The notes below the pieces were generated by a model. It ran no database searches. It was not told where the DNA came from and worked only from the letters and a program-made list of their open reading frames with translations. Positions 56,505-64,000 of a stretch of DNA of 64,000 nt are shown in pieces. The DNA lies in NCBI GenBank assembly GCA_945903465.1, contig CAMDOF010000013.1:1-64000 (forward strand), given 5' to 3'. Origin of the DNA: Opitutus sp. GAS368. GTDB taxonomy: Bacteria > Verrucomicrobiota > Verrucomicrobiia > Opitutales > Opitutaceae. The stretch's first letter is position 1; the number at the start of each line of letters is the position of its first letter. The position numbers were made by a program, and so were the translations under genes.

Positions 56505-56554
56505 TGCCTGCGCGGCCCCTCCCCCCCCGCCCGCAAATCCAGTTTTCTAGCAAT
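56505..56554 (+). repeat. one-ended repeat, copy 7 (about 50 bp)
   Basis: GCCTGCGCGGCCCCTCCCCC, then a C-rich run and CAAATCCAGTTTTCTAGC, AAT. It matches the last 35-50 bp of the family, with one substitution in the terminal motif (TTTTCTAG). It cuts off a leftward TPR gene on its left, and a TonB receptor starts 115 bp to its right. Confidence 0.75.
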
Positions 56555-56668
56555 CAGGCCAAGGAGCACTCCGCGTGGTAGGTGACGATTGCGTGACCCG
56601 TACCGGACCGGGCATCTTTGGCGGCGATGCGCCGTCTGGAGGGCCTTGGCACCTCTTCACCTACTCGA

Positions 56669-59584
56669 ATGAATCTTTATACACCATGGACTTTGCGGCG
56701 TCTTATTCGCTGGAAGGTATTCGCCCCGATGCTTTTATTTATCCCGTTGGCCGCGCAAACCGTCGGGCCGACGTCCAAGCCGGCCGAGGAGAAAGTGGTC
56801 GAGCTGTCGGCGTTTGAGGTTCGGTCGGATTCGGATGTGGGCTATCAAGCGATGAACACGACCTCGGGCAGCCGTCTGGGCACGAGCCTGAAGGATACGG
56901 CCGCCTCGATCTCGCCGTTTACGGCGGAGTTTCTTTCCGACATCGCCGCGACGAATGTTAACGAGATGCTGGCTTATGCGGCCAACGCCGAACTTAACGC
57001 GGGCGACTCCGAAGGCGCGGGTTTCAATAATCCCCGCGACTTCAGCTCCGCCGGCGGCGAACCATTCCGGATCCGGGGCATCCCCGGAGGTGTCTCGACC
57101 GATTACGTTGAAAACGCCGCGCCCCAGGATCTCTACAACATCGAGCGAGCCGAAGTCGCCAGCGGGCCGAATTCTATCCTCTTCGGCTCGGGCGACGCTG
57201 GCGGGCTGGTCTCACTCACTGGCAAAAAAGCGCATGTCGGGCGCAACAAATACTCCGCCAGCGCGCAGTTTGGCTCGTGGGCCTACCAGCGCTACACCAC
57301 CGATCTGAACCAAGTGCTCGTACCCAGGACGTTGGCGCTGCGCCTCAACGCCCTTTCCAGCGATGCGAAGGCGTGGCGCCGCTATGAGTTCAACGACGCG
57401 AAGCGTTACAGCGGCGCCATTACCTACAAGCCTTTCAAGCGAACGACCTTCACCGCCAACTACGAGGACGGCATCACGAAGAACAGCGTCGGCCTGAAGT
57501 GGAATACGACGGACCAGGTATCGCGCTGGATCGCCGCCGGCCGGCCGCTCTCCGACGCCACGGTGGCCGACACCACCAAGGGGTTTTCGAGCCAGGGCGC
57601 GAACCAGCGCTTCACGTTTTTCACGCAGGACGGTTTTGTCTCCAATCAGCGCAACGAGCTGCGGTCGAACATCGCGCCCGGCACGGCCGACACGTTGCTC
57701 GCGCCGTCGATTTTTCCCTACGACGTGAACTGGGCGGGACCGCAGACGAAGCTCACGCGCGATTTCAATAACTATCACTTTGCACTGGAGCACCGTTTTA
57801 CGGATGCGCTGACCGTGCAGGGGATTTATTTGAAGAACGAGACGAAGGCGAAGGCGCGTTCGTTTGTCTACAACGGCAATACCATGGATTTCATCGGCGA
57901 CCCGAATCTCACGATTCCGGCGCAGAGCGGCACGGGCACGATCGCCAACCCACGCGCCGGCCAGCTCTACCTCGAGAGCAATCAACTCGGCGACGCCACT
58001 GAAACGGAGAACGAGGTGAAGCGCGTGACGCTTGCCTACGAATTCAAATTGGGGAAATGGTTTGGCAACCATCGGGTGGCCGCGATGGGCGAGCACGCCG
58101 TGCAGCACAAGCACACCGGCGCGCGCCGCGAGATTTTGGTCGATCAGCTCAACCGCCCGCTGGCGAACGTCGGCGCGCCGGAAAATGCGCAGAATCTTCT
58201 CTATCGCCGCACCTATGTGAAGGAAGGTGATTTCTCCACCTACGCGCTGACCGGACTCTACACGCCACTCGCGCCGTTCACCTCCAACGGTCTCGCGGTG
58301 AGTTCGCGCCAGATCAACACCGGCGAACTCAGCTCGGTGAAGGACATCGACAGTCTCATGCTCGCGGCGCAGAGCGCTTGGCTCAACGGCCGCGTTGCGA
58401 CCACGCTCGGCTACCGGCGCGACCACATCGTGTACCTCGACACGACCTCGGGGCGGGTGACGGACGCGGCCGATCCACGTGTCACCTCCGGCCAGATGGT
58501 CCTCAACGAAGTCGTCGCGCTGCCCGGATTCAACCGGAACACCTACGCGGCGGACACGTTGACAGCCGGCGGCGTGGTGCGCCTGCACGAACGTTTCTCG
58601 ATTTTCTACAACCAATCGACCAACCACGGCGCGCCGCGCTTCGACCGCCGCATTTTGCCGAAGGGCGCGATTCCGGAGCCGCCCGAAGGCAAAGGGCGCG
58701 ATATCGGCTTCATGGTCGACCTGCTCGGCGACGATCGGTTTTTTGCGCGCGTAACCTATTTCGAGACGAAACAAGTCGGCGATGCGGCGGTTTCGCCCAG
58801 CGGGGCCGTGACCAACGCGACGGCGTTGGGGCGTTCCCAGACGCTCGCCGTGAACGCGGCGTTCGTCGCTGCGGGCAAGATGACGCAGGCGCAGTCCGAT
58901 GCGGCGGGTTTCAACTGGAACGCGGCCATCATCGACACGGCGAGCAAGGGGGTCGAACTGGAGCTGATCGCGAACCCGACGAAGCACTGGACGATCCGGG
59001 CGAATTACTCGCATTCGGAGCGCGATCGGGAAAATTTCTTTGCGGAAGGCTACGCGTTTTTCGCGGTGAAGTCCGGTGAGTGGCGCGCACTCGCCGCGGG
59101 CAACCCGGCGCTGCTCGCGACGGTCGAAACTAATATCGCGGCGATTCAAACCAATGAACTCGACGGACGCGCGGTGGCGCAGGAGCAGGGCTTCGGCTCG
59201 ATCCCGCACAAGGCAACGCTCACGTCGCGTTACAAATTTGATGGCAGCGGTCCGTTCGGCGACCGCCTGAAGGGGGCGTTTATTGGCGCGGCGGTGCGCT
59301 ACCAGTCGAAGGCTTTCAGCCAAACTGATACGCGGGCGCCGAGCGCCGGCGGCACCGGCAAGGATTACTTTGCCGAGGGCACACTGTTTACGGACGCATT
59401 TGTCGGTTATCGTTTTCGCCTGCCCTGGCAAAAGCTGCCGATGAGCGTGCAACTAAACGGGCGCAATATTTTCAACGCCGACCTCGTGAGCGTCGCGCGC
59501 TACAATGCCGATTTCAGCGGCGCCCGGCGGATTTACCTCCGGGAACCGCGCGCTCTGCGGCTGACGGTGGCGGTCGATTATTGA
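56669..59584 (+). CDS. TonB-dependent receptor, without N-terminal regulatory domain
   Basis: About 971 residues from the ATG at 56669 (MNLYTPWTLRRLIRW), chosen because the hydrophobic signal (VFAPMLLFIPLAAQ) follows; 17 earlier codons are open. EEKVVELSAFEVRSDSD leads directly to a plug (TSLKDTAASISPFTAEFL, FRIRGIPGGVSTDYVE) and a barrel ending LRLTVAVDY. Unlike the other three receptors it lacks the carboxypeptidase-like domain, a form related to siderophore-type receptors of Verrucomicrobiota. The substrate is unknown. It lies downstream of a one-ended repeat copy. Confidence 0.88.
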   Translation: MNLYTPWTLRRLIRWKVFAPMLLFIPLAAQTVGPTSKPAEEKVVELSAFEVRSDSDVGYQAMNTTSGSRLGTSLKDTAASISPFTAEFLSDIAATNVNEMLAYAANAELNAGDSEGAGFNNPRDFSSAGGEPFRIRGIPGGVSTDYVENAAPQDLYNIERAEVASGPNSILFGSGDAGGLVSLTGKKAHVGRNKYSASAQFGSWAYQRYTTDLNQVLVPRTLALRLNALSSDAKAWRRYEFNDAKRYSGAITYKPFKRTTFTANYEDGITKNSVGLKWNTTDQVSRWIAAGRPLSDATVADTTKGFSSQGANQRFTFFTQDGFVSNQRNELRSNIAPGTADTLLAPSIFPYDVNWAGPQTKLTRDFNNYHFALEHRFTDALTVQGIYLKNETKAKARSFVYNGNTMDFIGDPNLTIPAQSGTGTIANPRAGQLYLESNQLGDATETENEVKRVTLAYEFKLGKWFGNHRVAAMGEHAVQHKHTGARREILVDQLNRPLANVGAPENAQNLLYRRTYVKEGDFSTYALTGLYTPLAPFTSNGLAVSSRQINTGELSSVKDIDSLMLAAQSAWLNGRVATTLGYRRDHIVYLDTTSGRVTDAADPRVTSGQMVLNEVVALPGFNRNTYAADTLTAGGVVRLHERFSIFYNQSTNHGAPRFDRRILPKGAIPEPPEGKGRDIGFMVDLLGDDRFFARVTYFETKQVGDAAVSPSGAVTNATALGRSQTLAVNAAFVAAGKMTQAQSDAAGFNWNAAIIDTASKGVELELIANPTKHWTIRANYSHSERDRENFFAEGYAFFAVKSGEWRALAAGNPALLATVETNIAAIQTNELDGRAVAQEQGFGSIPHKATLTSRYKFDGSGPFGDRLKGAFIGAAVRYQSKAFSQTDTRAPSAGGTGKDYFAEGTLFTDAFVGYRFRLPWQKLPMSVQLNGRNIFNADLVSVARYNADFSGARRIYLREPRALRLTVAVDY

Positions 59585-59602
59585 GTGGGAAAATCAGGTC
59601 GA

Positions 59603-59630
59603 AGGCGTTGCGCGAGATGCCTGTTTTTTT
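59603..59630 (+). terminator. weak intrinsic terminator after TonB gene
   Basis: AGGCGT/ATGCCT (6-bp stem with one G-T pair, loop TGCGCGAG) followed by GTTTTTTT, 19 bp after the TonB stop. Confidence 0.6.
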
Positions 59631-59644
59631 AATTTACGAATTTT

Positions 59645-59695
59645 GGGTAGAAGGATTTTCGGAGAGAATTTTCCTGCCTCTCAATCTTCCTACCC
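59645..59695. repeat. imperfect inverted repeat, possible second terminator
   Basis: Arms GGGTAGAAGGATT (59645-59657) and AATCTTCCTACCC (59683-59695) pair at 11 of 13 positions, and GAGAG/CTCTC inside extends the stem. It lies just before the relic field. No long T tract follows. Confidence 0.5.
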
Positions 59696-59713
59696 CTTTC
59701 AGAATTTAACCCA

Positions 59714-60131
59714 GTGAACCTATCCCACCCAATCTCGGATCTTTCGCGCCGGCACCCTCGTCAAGTCGCTTGCGGCGGTGGGGGCCTTGGCGACCCGGCC
59801 GCGGGGCCTTTCGGCGGAGACGGCGGGTGGCAACGCCGGGGTGCTAAAGTATCGAGCGTCCCACGCACGACCGGATGGCGGCTACGCGTTTTCAGATCAG
59901 CCGCGCTCGCACCTGAGACCGACTTACGCGGTGATCGGGGCCTATCAGTTGCTCGGAGAGATGCCGCCAAACCAAGCCAGGCTGACTGAGTATGTGCGCG
60001 CGCACCATCCGCGGGAACTCAAGAAACTGGAGCAGGCGCGGCGTATCTTCGCGTTTCAACAAGTGCCGGGGCAAGTCCGAGGGGTCGGCCGGTTACCTGA
60101 GAACGAATCGACCAACAGCTACCCGCGCTGA
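59714..60131 (+). pseudogene. prenyltransferase/squalene-oxidase-repeat-like protein, N-terminal relic
   Basis: A start-like MNLSHPISDLSR is followed by a frameshift, after which the frame reads LVKSLAAVGALATRPRG, a signal-like segment, then RPDGGYAFSDQ, LRPTYAVIGAYQLLGEMP and ELKKLEQARRIFAFQQ. GGY and TYAVIGAYQLLG recall the alpha-barrel repeats of prenyltransferase-like exported proteins in Verrucomicrobiota. The rest is missing. The assignment is by pattern only. Confidence 0.45.
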
Positions 60132-60470
60132 CCACTTACGTTTCCTCGCAACTCAGCCAGCGCGGCATCGCCTATCGCCAACTGATGCGCGCGGATTTAT
60201 TTGGAGTTCAGCAAGGCGAGGTGACCCGTGCGGCGCGGGCCGCCTTCAAGGGCAAGCTCATTGGAAATAGGGGTACACTCCCGAGGACGCGGCCCGGGGC
60301 TGGTCTCCGCCGGAACGTTGGCGGGCGTGGCTTTCGGCCATCCCTACGTGAATAATCCGGATCTAGTTGCACGTGTCCGGACGGGCGGCGCGTTCGTCGC
60401 GCCTGCCACCCACACTTTCTACACCAACGACACTCGCGGCTATCCAGATTACCCGACCCTGGCAGGGTAA
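60132..60470 (+). pseudogene. Old Yellow Enzyme (NemA-like) C-terminal relic
   Basis: Reads TYVSSQLSQRGIAYRQLMRA, then EVTRAARAAFKGKLIGNRG, a frameshift near 60270, and GLVSAGTLAGVAFGHPYVNN, PDLVARVRTGGAFVAPATHT, FYTNDTRGYPDYPTLAG and a stop. VAFGHPYVNNPDLV and FYxxDxRGYPDYPTL are the C-terminal signature of NADH:flavin oxidoreductases of the NemA/xenobiotic reductase type. The N-terminal two-thirds are absent. Confidence 0.75.
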
Positions 60471-60798
60471 GTCAGTTCGTTGCCCTTCGAGGCACCGGTT
60501 CCGTCTCATGAACGCGCCCGCCATCCACCTCGTAACGCCCACCACCAAGTTCAGGGTCGATTTCCACAAACCGGCGGTCGAAATGCACATCGCTCCGAGT
60601 GGAGTCACCCTGGCTCTGCACCGGTGCCTGCATAACCGGATCGATCCATACGCTGGATCTGACCATGCGCGCGTCTCATTGCTCCATTTGCTCCGGCGTC
60701 ACCCCCTCGCGTGGACGGCTTTCCTCGATCACGTGCCGAATCGTTAGCCCGAGCTCCGCCGTTCGAAAAAACATGTGGCAGGCTGAGAGTTGCGCGAT
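60471..60798. other. gene-free relic stretch
   Basis: Frames on the minus strand read fragments such as TIRHVIEESRPREGVTPEQ and RRFVEIDPELGGGRYEVDGG, which look like eroded coding sequence but match no family recognised here. No intact gene. Confidence 0.4.
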
Positions 60799-61190
60799 TC
60801 AACCCCCAGGTTTCGGCACTCCCTTTGCGATTTCGCGCGGGCCCTTCGGCAAGCGCAGGCCGAGGTGGGCGAGCACCTGGGCCGTGGCGGGCTCGGGAGT
60901 GGCGACCACGCGCCGCCGCAATTCGGTGGTAAGCTCGCCGCGTTTAACGGGCAGCAGCATGTCCATACTTTTGATGCCGCCGAGGTTTTTGGGCAGTTGG
61001 CGGGCGCAGGTGCCCACGCCCTTGGCGAGCATCCCTTGTTCGAGGGTGCGCCACAGCCCCGCGCGAGGAAGCCCACCAAAATGTGCGCCGGCACGCGCGC
61101 CTCGAGCTGATGATAAATGGGGCTCAGCCCGAGTTCGCTCTTGGCGGTGCGGAAGGCCGCCTCCGCCGGCACCAGCTGAATATAACACCG
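60799..61190 (-). pseudogene. IS1634-type (IS4 superfamily) transposase, 3' remnant with frameshift
   Basis: Leftward frames read [40 protein letters not shown], then after a frameshift near 61070 [32 protein letters not shown] and [15 protein letters not shown], with a stop at 60799. EAAFRTxKSxLxLxPIxHQ holds the DDE glutamate, and HIxVxFLA and IxSMDxxLP are conserved in IS1634/IS4 transposases. Only the last third remains. Confidence 0.75.
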
Positions 61191-61754
61191 CCCCAGCCGC
61201 TATCGTCCGCTAGGTGAAACCCCGACCAGCGCGATCAACCAGCGCGATCAACCGCGCGATCAACCGCGCGATCAAGCTCGGCGGCGATGTGCCCGGGCGC
61301 GAGTACGTCGTGGTGCCGGGCAGGTCGCCCGGACGGTCACCGCAGCCCGCACCGGCTTTCGCGACGCCAACGTTCATCGCGCGGGTGGCCAAGCAGGTGC
61401 AGCCGACCGACGTGATTTTTGGGTCCCCTTTTTCGCACAATCCCCGTTTTTAAACATGCGCGCAAGGGACTCCGCCGTTTTTTCCCGCCCCGCCCCACCC
61501 CACCGCCCCCCCCTCCCGAAACCACCAGGAAGCCGGCGGCCCACCCGGGCTTTTCGATCGGCCCAGTAAACGCGCAGGCACCCGACCCGCGCTCGGCATT
61601 CCTCAAACGACACCCCGGATTCCTCCGGAGGCCCATGTTGACCTATAATCAGCGGGACCACTTGGGGCCCGGCCATTCAAAATAACGCACTTTGTGCCAA
61701 ATAGGTCGTTTGAGGCTTTGACGACCATGAGGAAAGGCCCCAGCGTCCGCCCGA
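61191..61754. other. gene-free stretch, possible pectinase-like relic at left end
   Basis: About 61214-61320 (plus) contains four tandem GCGATCAACC-type 10-12-bp units and reads AINRAINRAIKLGGDV then EYVVVPG, which vaguely recalls the N-terminus of GH28 proteins (AIDAA-GGG-VVVPAG). The rest, including a C-rich tract at 61485-61520, has no recognisable gene. The end should contain the promoter of the thioesterase gene. Confidence 0.35.
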
Positions 61755-62216
61755 ATGAAATCGGTCAAGGTACCCGCGCTCGAGCTGTTTCTTCACGAGA
61801 TGATCCCTCTCGCGAAGGCCATGGGCGTGGGTGTCGAGGTGAGTGACGACCGTTCTCTTGTGCTCCGGGCGCCCAAGGAGCAGAACCGAAATTCTCTCAA
61901 CACCGCCTTCGGCGGCAGCCTCGTTTCATTGGCGACTCTCGCCGGTTACGGCGTCGTCTGGGAATTAATGAAGAACGAAAAAGGCTCCGAAAAAACCGAA
62001 TGGAGCATCGTCGTAAAAGAGAGTCGCGCCGCGTATCGGCGACCTGTCATCGGCGACCTCCGCGCGATCTGTGAGCGCCCCGCCCAAGCTGCCATCGCCG
62101 AGTTTAAAGATGCCCTTACGCGCTACGGCAAAGCTAAGCTCTGGCTCAGGGCCTCGATCGTCGAGAACGGGCAAACCGCAGTCGACGTGACCGCGGCTTT
62201 TGTGGTCTCACGCTGA
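61755..62216 (+). CDS. YiiD-C-type thioesterase family protein
   Basis: 153 residues with a hot-dog fold pattern. NSLNTAFGGSLVSLATLAGYGVVW matches the conserved helix of the putative thioesterase domain found at the C-terminus of YiiD (where TAFGGSLY-LATL is typical). The C-terminal strands read AKLWLRASIVENGQTAVDVTAAFVV. It probably hydrolyses an acyl-CoA or acyl carrier protein thioester; the substrate is unknown. It stands alone and is convergent with the dUTPase gene 48 bp further. Confidence 0.82.
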   Translation: MKSVKVPALELFLHEMIPLAKAMGVGVEVSDDRSLVLRAPKEQNRNSLNTAFGGSLVSLATLAGYGVVWELMKNEKGSEKTEWSIVVKESRAAYRRPVIGDLRAICERPAQAAIAEFKDALTRYGKAKLWLRASIVENGQTAVDVTAAFVVSR

Positions 62217-62264
62217 ACCCGCCCAACGCGGCCCCGACCCGCCCGCGGCTACGGGACCCTCGAT

Positions 62265-62636
62265 TCAAATGTGCTGCGAGTCCGCCTCGTCCTTCTTGAC
62301 GTAGCCACTTTCCTGACGCTGGTGATTCACCGCGTTCTTCTTTAAATAAGCCTGGTAGACATCATCGGCCGTCATGCCAAGGGTCTGCGCGAGCGAAACT
62401 AAAAAGTGAAAGAGATCCACGACCTCGACCTTCGCGTTCTGTTCGTCAAATTTCTGGTATTTCGCCCACCATTTCCACGGCACGCTATCGATGAGTTCGG
62501 CCGTCTCCTGCTGCATCGCGCGCGTGTAGTTCAAAATCCATCGCGCTTTTTCCTCATCCGTGGGCGGCGGCAGGTTCACCCCAATCCGACGGTTGAGCGC
62601 ATCCTGCATCTGAAAAATTTCTTCTAATTTGTCCAT
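62265..62636 (-). CDS. dimeric dUTPase family protein
   Basis: 123 residues from the ATG at 62636 (MDKLEEIFQMQDALNRRIG); 12 upstream codons are open but unconserved. An all-alpha NTP pyrophosphohydrolase: ETAELIDSVPWKWWAKYQ and VEVVDLFHFLVSLAQTLGM carry the metal-binding E-xx-E and E-xx-D residues of dimeric dUTPase (PF08761 type). It hydrolyses dUTP to dUMP, keeping uracil out of DNA. At 123 residues it is shorter than trypanosomal enzymes but like phage and bacterial members. Confidence 0.85.
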   Translation of the reverse strand: MDKLEEIFQMQDALNRRIGVNLPPPTDEEKARWILNYTRAMQQETAELIDSVPWKWWAKYQKFDEQNAKVEVVDLFHFLVSLAQTLGMTADDVYQAYLKKNAVNHQRQESGYVKKDEADSQHI

Positions 62637-63002
62637 CCTGCAACCCTGAGCTAACGCGGGAATCGGTGGCAAGTTTTCGCGGACATAAAAGCAGACACCG
62701 CCACCGGGCGCCCTTTCCAGCCATCAGGAAGAAACCTCTTAATGATCGGGGCCCAAATTTTAAAAGGGCCGCCCCCGACAGCATGGCGAACCCCCAGCCC
62801 CCTCCTTTTGCACACCCCCGCAAATCGACGTCTCTAAATTACAGTTGCCCGCTGAGTACTTTTAACCAAGGTTCCGAGATTCCGTGCGTTCGTTGAGTGC
62901 TTCACGCGCTCCGAATGCACTTAACCAACGGCGCTCCTGCCACCGATAGTCGATTCCTCGACCAACGGTGCTCGGTGAGTCGCCTCTTACACAAAAAAAA
63001 AC
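62637..63002. other. gene-free spacer
   Basis: No recognisable gene or RNA. The centre (62829-62900) is AT-richer and probably contains promoters for the divergent dUTPase and the rightward gene at 63003. The leader before 63003 ends in an A-rich CACAAAAAAAAAC without a Shine-Dalgarno motif. Confidence 0.4.
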
Positions 63003-64000
63003 ATGTCAGATCAAGATCAGTCTGGCGCGCCAGCCTCGGCTTCCGCCGACTCGCCCGCCCCGGCCTCCACGACCCCCGTGGCGCCAGTCAGTGCACCCGC
63101 AGCCTTCGGATCGTTCGGTGAGAACCGCGGTTCTGGATTACTACGCGGCAAACGCCCAGCCGTCGCCTCCGCCTCGGCCAACGCTCCGGCAGCTCCGTCC
63201 GGTTACAAACCGTCCGCGCTCGAAGTCATCACGCCGGCATCGGAATACAAAAACCCGTTCACCGGGGAAATCTCGGTAAGCGCACCACGTGCCAACGAGC
63301 CGGTCGCACCGGCCGCTCCCGTCGCCCCAGCGCCCGTGGCTCCGTCACCCCTGGCCGCCGCTCCCGTCGCCCCAGCGCCCGTGGCAAGGGCTGAACCCGT
63401 CCCAGCAGCCACCCATGCTTCGGAACGTCCCGCGATCAACCAGACTCCGACGGAGCCTGCCACCAAAGCCGAGCTCAACATTCTGCCGCCCGAAAGCTCC
63501 AAGCGTCCCGCCGTTCATTGGGAAGCACCCGCCGCAGCCGCGCCCAGCCAAGCCCAGCCAGCGCCGCGGACGGATGATCGCCCGACTTTTCAACCACGAA
63601 ACCGGAGCGAGGGACGCGACGGCCGCGATGCTCGCCCATATGAGCCACGCGAGGGCCGCCCATATGAGCCACGCGAGGGCCGCCCATTTGAGCCACGCGA
63701 AGGCCGCGGTGATCGCCGTGGCGACGGGCGCCACGACGGGCGCGGCGAGGGCCGCTATGAAGGTCGGGGTGAGAGCCGCGACCAACGCGGCCGGGGCGAA
63801 CCCCAGGGCCTCGAACCGCGCGAGCCACGCCGTGAAGACCGCAAATTTGAACCGCGCTCGAACCAGCCTTACCGCGATCCACTACCCGCGGCCGAACCCG
63901 AGAAAAAATCCGTCGGTTTCTTTGGCTGGTTCAAAGGACTCTTCCGCCGCAAGAAAAAAGCCGAGGCACCGGACACCAACGCCGCGCCTCCGGCGGCTGA
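63003..64000 (+). CDS. low-complexity Ala/Pro then Arg/Gly/Glu-rich protein, runs off the window
   Basis: Open from the ATG at 63003 (MSDQDQSGAPASASADSP) for 332 codons with no stop to the window end. Residues 1-185 are Ala/Pro/Ser/Val-rich with a VAPAPVA repeat and a more ordered patch (PSALEVITPASEYKNPFTGE). From about 205 follow three tandem units YEPREGRP (or FEPREGRG), then RGDRRGDGRHDGRGEGRYEG, an RGG-like basic region. A motif SVGFFGWFKGLFRRKKKAEA lies near the end. RG-rich tails often bind RNA; a structured domain may follow beyond the window. Minus-strand frames in this region are shadows. No family is assigned. Confidence 0.75.
   Translation, partial: MSDQDQSGAPASASADSPAPASTTPVAPVSAPAAFGSFGENRGSGLLRGKRPAVASASANAPAAPSGYKPSALEVITPASEYKNPFTGEISVSAPRANEPVAPAAPVAPAPVAPSPLAAAPVAPAPVARAEPVPAATHASERPAINQTPTEPATKAELNILPPESSKRPAVHWEAPAAAAPSQAQPAPRTDDRPTFQPRNRSEGRDGRDARPYEPREGRPYEPREGRPFEPREGRGDRRGDGRHDGRGEGRYEGRGESRDQRGRGEPQGLEPREPRREDRKFEPRSNQPYRDPLPAAEPEKKSVGFFGWFKGLFRRKKKAEAPDTNAAPPAA

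Noticed and set aside
57212..59452. 746-residue antisense frame inside the last TonB gene
   Set aside because: Arg/Val-rich shadow of GC-rich coding; no family match.
63345..63882. Two minus-strand frames at the window end with repeated AALAWLIWA or GGPRVAHMG
   Set aside because: They are the reverse of the tandem EPREGR-coding repeats of the plus-strand gene, which has the better start and is open throughout.

Overview
The window is GC-rich bacterial chromosome. It most likely comes from Verrucomicrobiota, probably an Opitutaceae-type organism. That placement is inferred from the four large TonB-dependent receptors of the Opitutus style (plug preceded by an FxV-type motif such as ELSAFEV), an amidohydrolase and a ceramidase-like exported enzyme, a Tat-exported Gfo/Idh/MocA oxidoreductase, sulfatase and glycoside hydrolase genes, and the general lack of Shine-Dalgarno motifs before start codons. 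No rRNA or tRNA gene, CRISPR array or prophage was seen.

Left accessory block (1-11.2 kb). A heptamer repeat array runs into a decayed IS91-type (HUH) transposase, followed by an IS30 remnant. A series of gene segments is then separated by copies of one repeat, all in the same orientation and all ending in exactly the same sequence (CCTAGCAAT or CCTGGCAAT). The segments carry an M20 amidohydrolase, a truncated response regulator, a three-gene leftward operon whose third gene is cut off, and a TonB receptor.

Core block (11.4-38 kb). The arginine genes argG, argF, argD, argB, argJ and argC come first. They are followed by a nitrogen-scavenging region: a TorF-like porin, a beta-barrel porin behind a good sigma-54 promoter candidate, the urea ABC transporter urtABCDE (a second sigma-54-like site lies just after the urtA terminator), and a complete urease set ureA, ureB, ureC, ureE, ureF, ureG, ureD. 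The genes fit one pathway: urea enters through an outer-membrane channel, is captured by UrtA, pumped in by UrtBCDE, and hydrolysed by nickel urease matured by UreDEFG. Housekeeping genes follow (rpsI, rplM, a DUF423 protein, CCA tRNA nucleotidyltransferase, a MOSC protein).

Right accessory block (38-61.7 kb). A GT-C-like membrane protein is followed by a second IS91-type remnant with the same terminal repeat. Three more TonB receptors are accompanied by an FAD oxidoreductase, a broken sulfatase, a membrane-TPR protein with 35-residue repeats, and a GH95-like/SGNH esterase fusion. A relic field (prenyltransferase-like, Old Yellow Enzyme, IS1634-type transposase) ends the block. The same terminal repeat abuts broken genes here as well.

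The window closes with a YiiD-type thioesterase, a dimeric dUTPase and the start of a low-complexity basic protein that runs off the end.

The most interesting signal is the one-ended repeat family: at least seven copies with an identical right end, ragged left ends and one orientation, sitting at segment junctions. This is what IS91/ISCR-like rolling-circle mobilisation would leave, and it appears to have shuffled polysaccharide-use and TonB-receptor modules.
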